The notes under the pieces: model-generated | What the model was told of the DNA's origin: nothing | What the model saw: the letters and a program-made list of their open reading frames with translations, nothing else | Database searches by the model: none | Position numbers and translations under genes: made by a program | Shown: piece by piece, positions 57,703-57,706 of the stretch | How the letters are laid out: each line of letters opens with the position of its first letter | How positions within the stretch are numbered: position 1 is the first letter of the stretch | Source: Treponema sp. | GTDB taxonomy: Bacteria; Spirochaetota; Spirochaetia; Treponematales; Treponemataceae | Length of the DNA stretch: 57,706 bases | Assembly: GCA_017469785.1 (NCBI GenBank) | Contig: JAFUFU010000015.1 | Location: forward strand, 1-57,706 | Direction of reading: 5' to 3'

Positions 57703-57706
57703 ATCA

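Noticed and set aside
1..57706. CRISPR arrays, tRNA or rRNA genes
   Set aside because: No regularly spaced repeats, cloverleaf arms with conserved tRNA bases or rRNA-like stretches were noticed on either strand. This was by eye, and a covariance-model scan would be decisive.

Overview
The window looks like chromosomal DNA of a Treponema-type spirochaete. The reasons are a run of lipobox proteins with FSC/VAC-type cleavage sites, FecR/adenylate-cyclase/FN3 surface modules, InlB-type (List_Bact) repeat lipoproteins, a giant secreted beta-solenoid protein, and palindrome-rich interspersed repeats. The species cannot be fixed from the sequence alone. No tRNA, rRNA or CRISPR array was seen.

Region 1 (1-7.6 kb) is a type I restriction-modification locus read leftwards: hsdM, a KilA-N protein, a Fic protein, a DUF1016/YhcG-type nuclease and hsdS. 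An IS110-family element at the left edge cuts hsdS inside its second target-recognition domain. Three successive junctions carry the same ATGAAGCAGACWGA start-codon repeat, which suggests that accessory genes and a new recognition domain were spliced in at the hsdS start. No hsdR is visible.

Region 2 (7.67-16.8 kb) is the most unusual part. A half-size UvrA-like ABC ATPase gene (15305-16783) is followed on its 3' side by two tandem units. Each unit is [last ~105 codons of that gene] - [inverted GTTAGGGAT repeat] - [cargo] - [direct GTTAGGGAT repeat]. Unit A carries an XRE repressor, a divergent small membrane protein, a lipoprotein, a small unknown gene and a complete type III toxin-antitoxin system (ToxI RNA with two covarying 38-nt repeats, plus ToxN). 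Unit B carries a PBECR-like small protein, another XRE repressor, a divergent 580-residue unknown membrane protein behind three consecutive hairpins, and a small acidic protein. The layout suggests modular defence or addiction cargo stacked at the 3' end of one gene.

Region 3 (16.9-33.5 kb) is mostly housekeeping: an RluA-type pseudouridine synthase, an EamA transporter, a membrane protein, fhs and aroA in an operon, an iron alcohol dehydrogenase with an odd palindromic leader, a Rel/SpoT protein with a degenerate hydrolase site, a metallophosphoesterase with an outer-membrane-like partner, a U32 peptidase-family protein, an alpha/beta hydrolase divergent from metA, an FtsJ/RlmM-like methyltransferase and a PilZ protein.

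Region 4 (33.5-57.7 kb) is all on the minus strand and concerns the cell surface. Tightly spaced or overlapping genes encode an adenylate cyclase with periplasmic sensor, a FecR/FN3 protein, an FN3/coiled-coil/barrel protein, a repeat lipoprotein and a 2822-residue secreted protein ending in a FlgD-like Ig domain. Upstream lie four more lipoproteins, two of them tandem paralogues and one a Pmp-like beta-helix. Several genes in the window have a -10 hexamer 6-9 nt from the start codon, predicting leaderless mRNAs.
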